This document shows, piece by piece, positions 13,543 through 14,804 of a DNA stretch of 14,804 nt. The translations under genes were made by a program, and so were the position numbers. The stretch's first letter is position 1; each line of letters begins with the position of its first letter. Under the pieces are notes generated by a model that made no database searches, was not told the origin of the DNA, and saw nothing but the letters and a program-made list of their open reading frames with translations. The stretch comes from Anaerolineae bacterium (GTDB lineage: Bacteria > Chloroflexota > Anaerolineae > Anaerolineales > E44-bin32): assembly GCA_030598885.1 (NCBI GenBank), contig JAUVOZ010000033.1, positions 1 to 14,804 on the forward strand. The letters run 5' to 3'.

Positions 13543-14792
13543 AGCGTTGGCTTCTCTTGTTGTCTTACCTGGCAACAACTGCCGCTTGCTCAACCGATGC
13601 TTCTGTAACGACCGATCAAGTAGTTTCGGGGTTGACCCAAAACGTGGTCTCAAGTGCAACCCATATGCACCGACCCACAGAGACGATTCATCCTCTCCCC
13701 GCTGGAACCTACACACCTACCCGTCCTGCAACCCCCACGCCTGAACCCTACTACCTCGAAGGGACAGTATGGACTTCCGAACCGCGAGTTCCAATCCTCA
13801 TCTATCACCGTTTCCTTCCCGATCATTACGAGTATTCCACGAAGGTTAAAACGCGCCTGGGCGACTTTCGCGCTCATCTCGAAAGCCTTTACACCAGCGG
13901 TTACACTCTTATATCGCTGAGCGATTGGCTCGCAGGCAACCTGCATGTCCCTGAAGGTCGGCGGCCGCTCATTCTAACCATCGATGACTTGTTCTTCGCC
14001 GATCAGATCTCGTTGACCGATGAGGGGGATGCGAGCCTTGAATCTGGGTTAGGTGTGCTGTGGCATTTCTATCTGGAGCATCCGGATTTTGGCTTCCATG
14101 TGGCCCTGTTCCCCAACCTTGGTGACAAACTCTATCCTGGTGGTGAGAGTGAATTGGCCCAGGTGATTGCCTGGTGTATCGAGCATGACGCCATCCCATA
14201 CAACCATTTCTACATGCATCCCCGGCTCGACCTCACCGAGCCACGGTGGATACCTGTGGAGGCTGAGCGTAATGATGTATATTTACGCGAATTACTGAGC
14301 ATGGTTGAGCGGGAAGACTTAATTTCTTATTTGGGAAATATCATTGCTATACCTTATGGCATATGGCCTAGTAGCAAGGCAGGACGTGATGCATTGCTCT
14401 CCTATGTGTCTCCGGAGGGGGTATCGCTACAAGCTGTCCTCGAAGCGGATTATGCTGTTCGGGCGAAGTATCTGCTGCCCCCATTCTCACCCGACTTTGA
14501 TCCCTGGCATGTACCTCGTATCATTGGTACACAGCAAGCGATTGATCTTCTTGTCGAACAGCGAGAATCATTCCCAATCGCGTATAAGTGCCAGATCGGT
14601 CCCTTGGATGTTGACCGTCTTGACGACCTTGAAGCACTCAAGGAGCAGATAATCGCCATCGGACTCAGGGGGGACTGTCCAAATGGTATCTATTTTGTGC
14701 GAGGCTTGATTTACCGAGTGATGGATGCGGAAATCAGCTTGTTGCCTCTCCCCAGTCCATCGCCCACACCTACGACAGAGGGTGTTCCATAG
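13539..14792 (+). CDS. NodB/CE4 polysaccharide-deacetylase-like lipoprotein
   Basis: A 417-residue exported protein. K2-R3 and a hydrophobic stretch lead to A15-A-C17, a plausible but imperfect lipobox because Thr is at -3. A Thr/Pro-rich linker runs to about residue 70. The catalytic domain begins P85-I-L-I-Y-H-R-F, typical of NodB-domain proteins, with T147-I-D-D150 at motif 1 and N222-H223-F-Y-M-H227 at the HxxxH motif; these could form the Asp-His-His metal site of CE4 deacetylases. Motif 1 is unusual because the Gly normally after D-D is Leu. The C-terminal ~15 residues are again Pro/Ser/Thr-rich. It is coupled to the upstream dehydrogenase by a 4-bp overlap. The likely site of action is the outer face of the membrane on cell-wall or extracellular glycan. 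Confidence 0.78.
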   Translation: MKRWLLLLSYLATTAACSTDASVTTDQVVSGLTQNVVSSATHMHRPTETIHPLPAGTYTPTRPATPTPEPYYLEGTVWTSEPRVPILIYHRFLPDHYEYSTKVKTRLGDFRAHLESLYTSGYTLISLSDWLAGNLHVPEGRRPLILTIDDLFFADQISLTDEGDASLESGLGVLWHFYLEHPDFGFHVALFPNLGDKLYPGGESELAQVIAWCIEHDAIPYNHFYMHPRLDLTEPRWIPVEAERNDVYLRELLSMVEREDLISYLGNIIAIPYGIWPSSKAGRDALLSYVSPEGVSLQAVLEADYAVRAKYLLPPFSPDFDPWHVPRIIGTQQAIDLLVEQRESFPIAYKCQIGPLDVDRLDDLEALKEQIIAIGLRGDCPNGIYFVRGLIYRVMDAEISLLPLPSPSPTPTTEGVP

Positions 14793-14804
14793 GTGGCGAT
14801 CACC

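Overview
The window reads as an ordinary bacterial chromosome, most likely a Chloroflexota (Anaerolineae-like) member or relative. This is inferred from gene style only: lipoproteins with Pro/Thr/Ser-rich linkers, a roadblock/LC7 plus V4R pair, a thioredoxin-fold/cyclophilin lipoprotein, a PrsW-type protease, and frequent GTG and TTG starts. There are no transposases, phage genes or CRISPR arrays.

Layout. (1) 1-3533, + strand: the 3' part of an SGNH/GDSL-hydrolase-like gene, an acyl carrier protein, a fatty acyl-AMP ligase overlapping it by ATGA, then rsmA (16S rRNA dimethyltransferase). The first three look like a fatty-acyl activation and transfer module. (2) 3544-5335, - strand, convergent with rsmA: roadblock/LC7 protein, V4R-domain protein and a dolichol-phosphate-mannose-synthase-like GT2, about 20 bp apart. 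They are preceded by a good sigma70-type promoter whose -10 lies inside a perfect 9-bp inverted repeat, a likely operator. (3) 5478-8706, - strand: SDR oxidoreductase, then a Dsb-like/cyclophilin lipoprotein, then a PrsW-family membrane protease, joined by 4-bp start/stop overlaps. (4) 8873-10207, + strand: a tRNA-Sec gene (selC) with its own promoter, followed 23 bp later by an M50 site-2-protease-type gene. (5) 10208-10668: about 460 bp without a gene, holding several inverted repeats and a candidate promoter. (6) 10669-14792, + strand: a cobalamin-binding enzyme, an opine-dehydrogenase-like protein and a NodB/CE4-like lipoprotein; the last two overlap by ATGA.

The main discovery is in regions 3 and 4. 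What appears as two separate ORFs (ending at 7637 and starting at 7612) is one selenoprotein gene. An in-frame TGA at 7639-7637 sits exactly where the first Cys of a Dsb/thioredoxin CPYC motif belongs, giving U-P-Y-C. A perfect 7-bp hairpin with a 6-nt loop starts 16 nt after the TGA and fits a bacterial SECIS element. The tRNA that would decode the codon, selC with a UCA anticodon, lies less than 1.3 kb away. The product would be a lipid-anchored, extracytoplasmic fusion of a Sec-containing thiol oxidoreductase with a cyclophilin-type prolyl isomerase. Both activities serve the folding of exported proteins, and the gene sits between two membrane-protease families.
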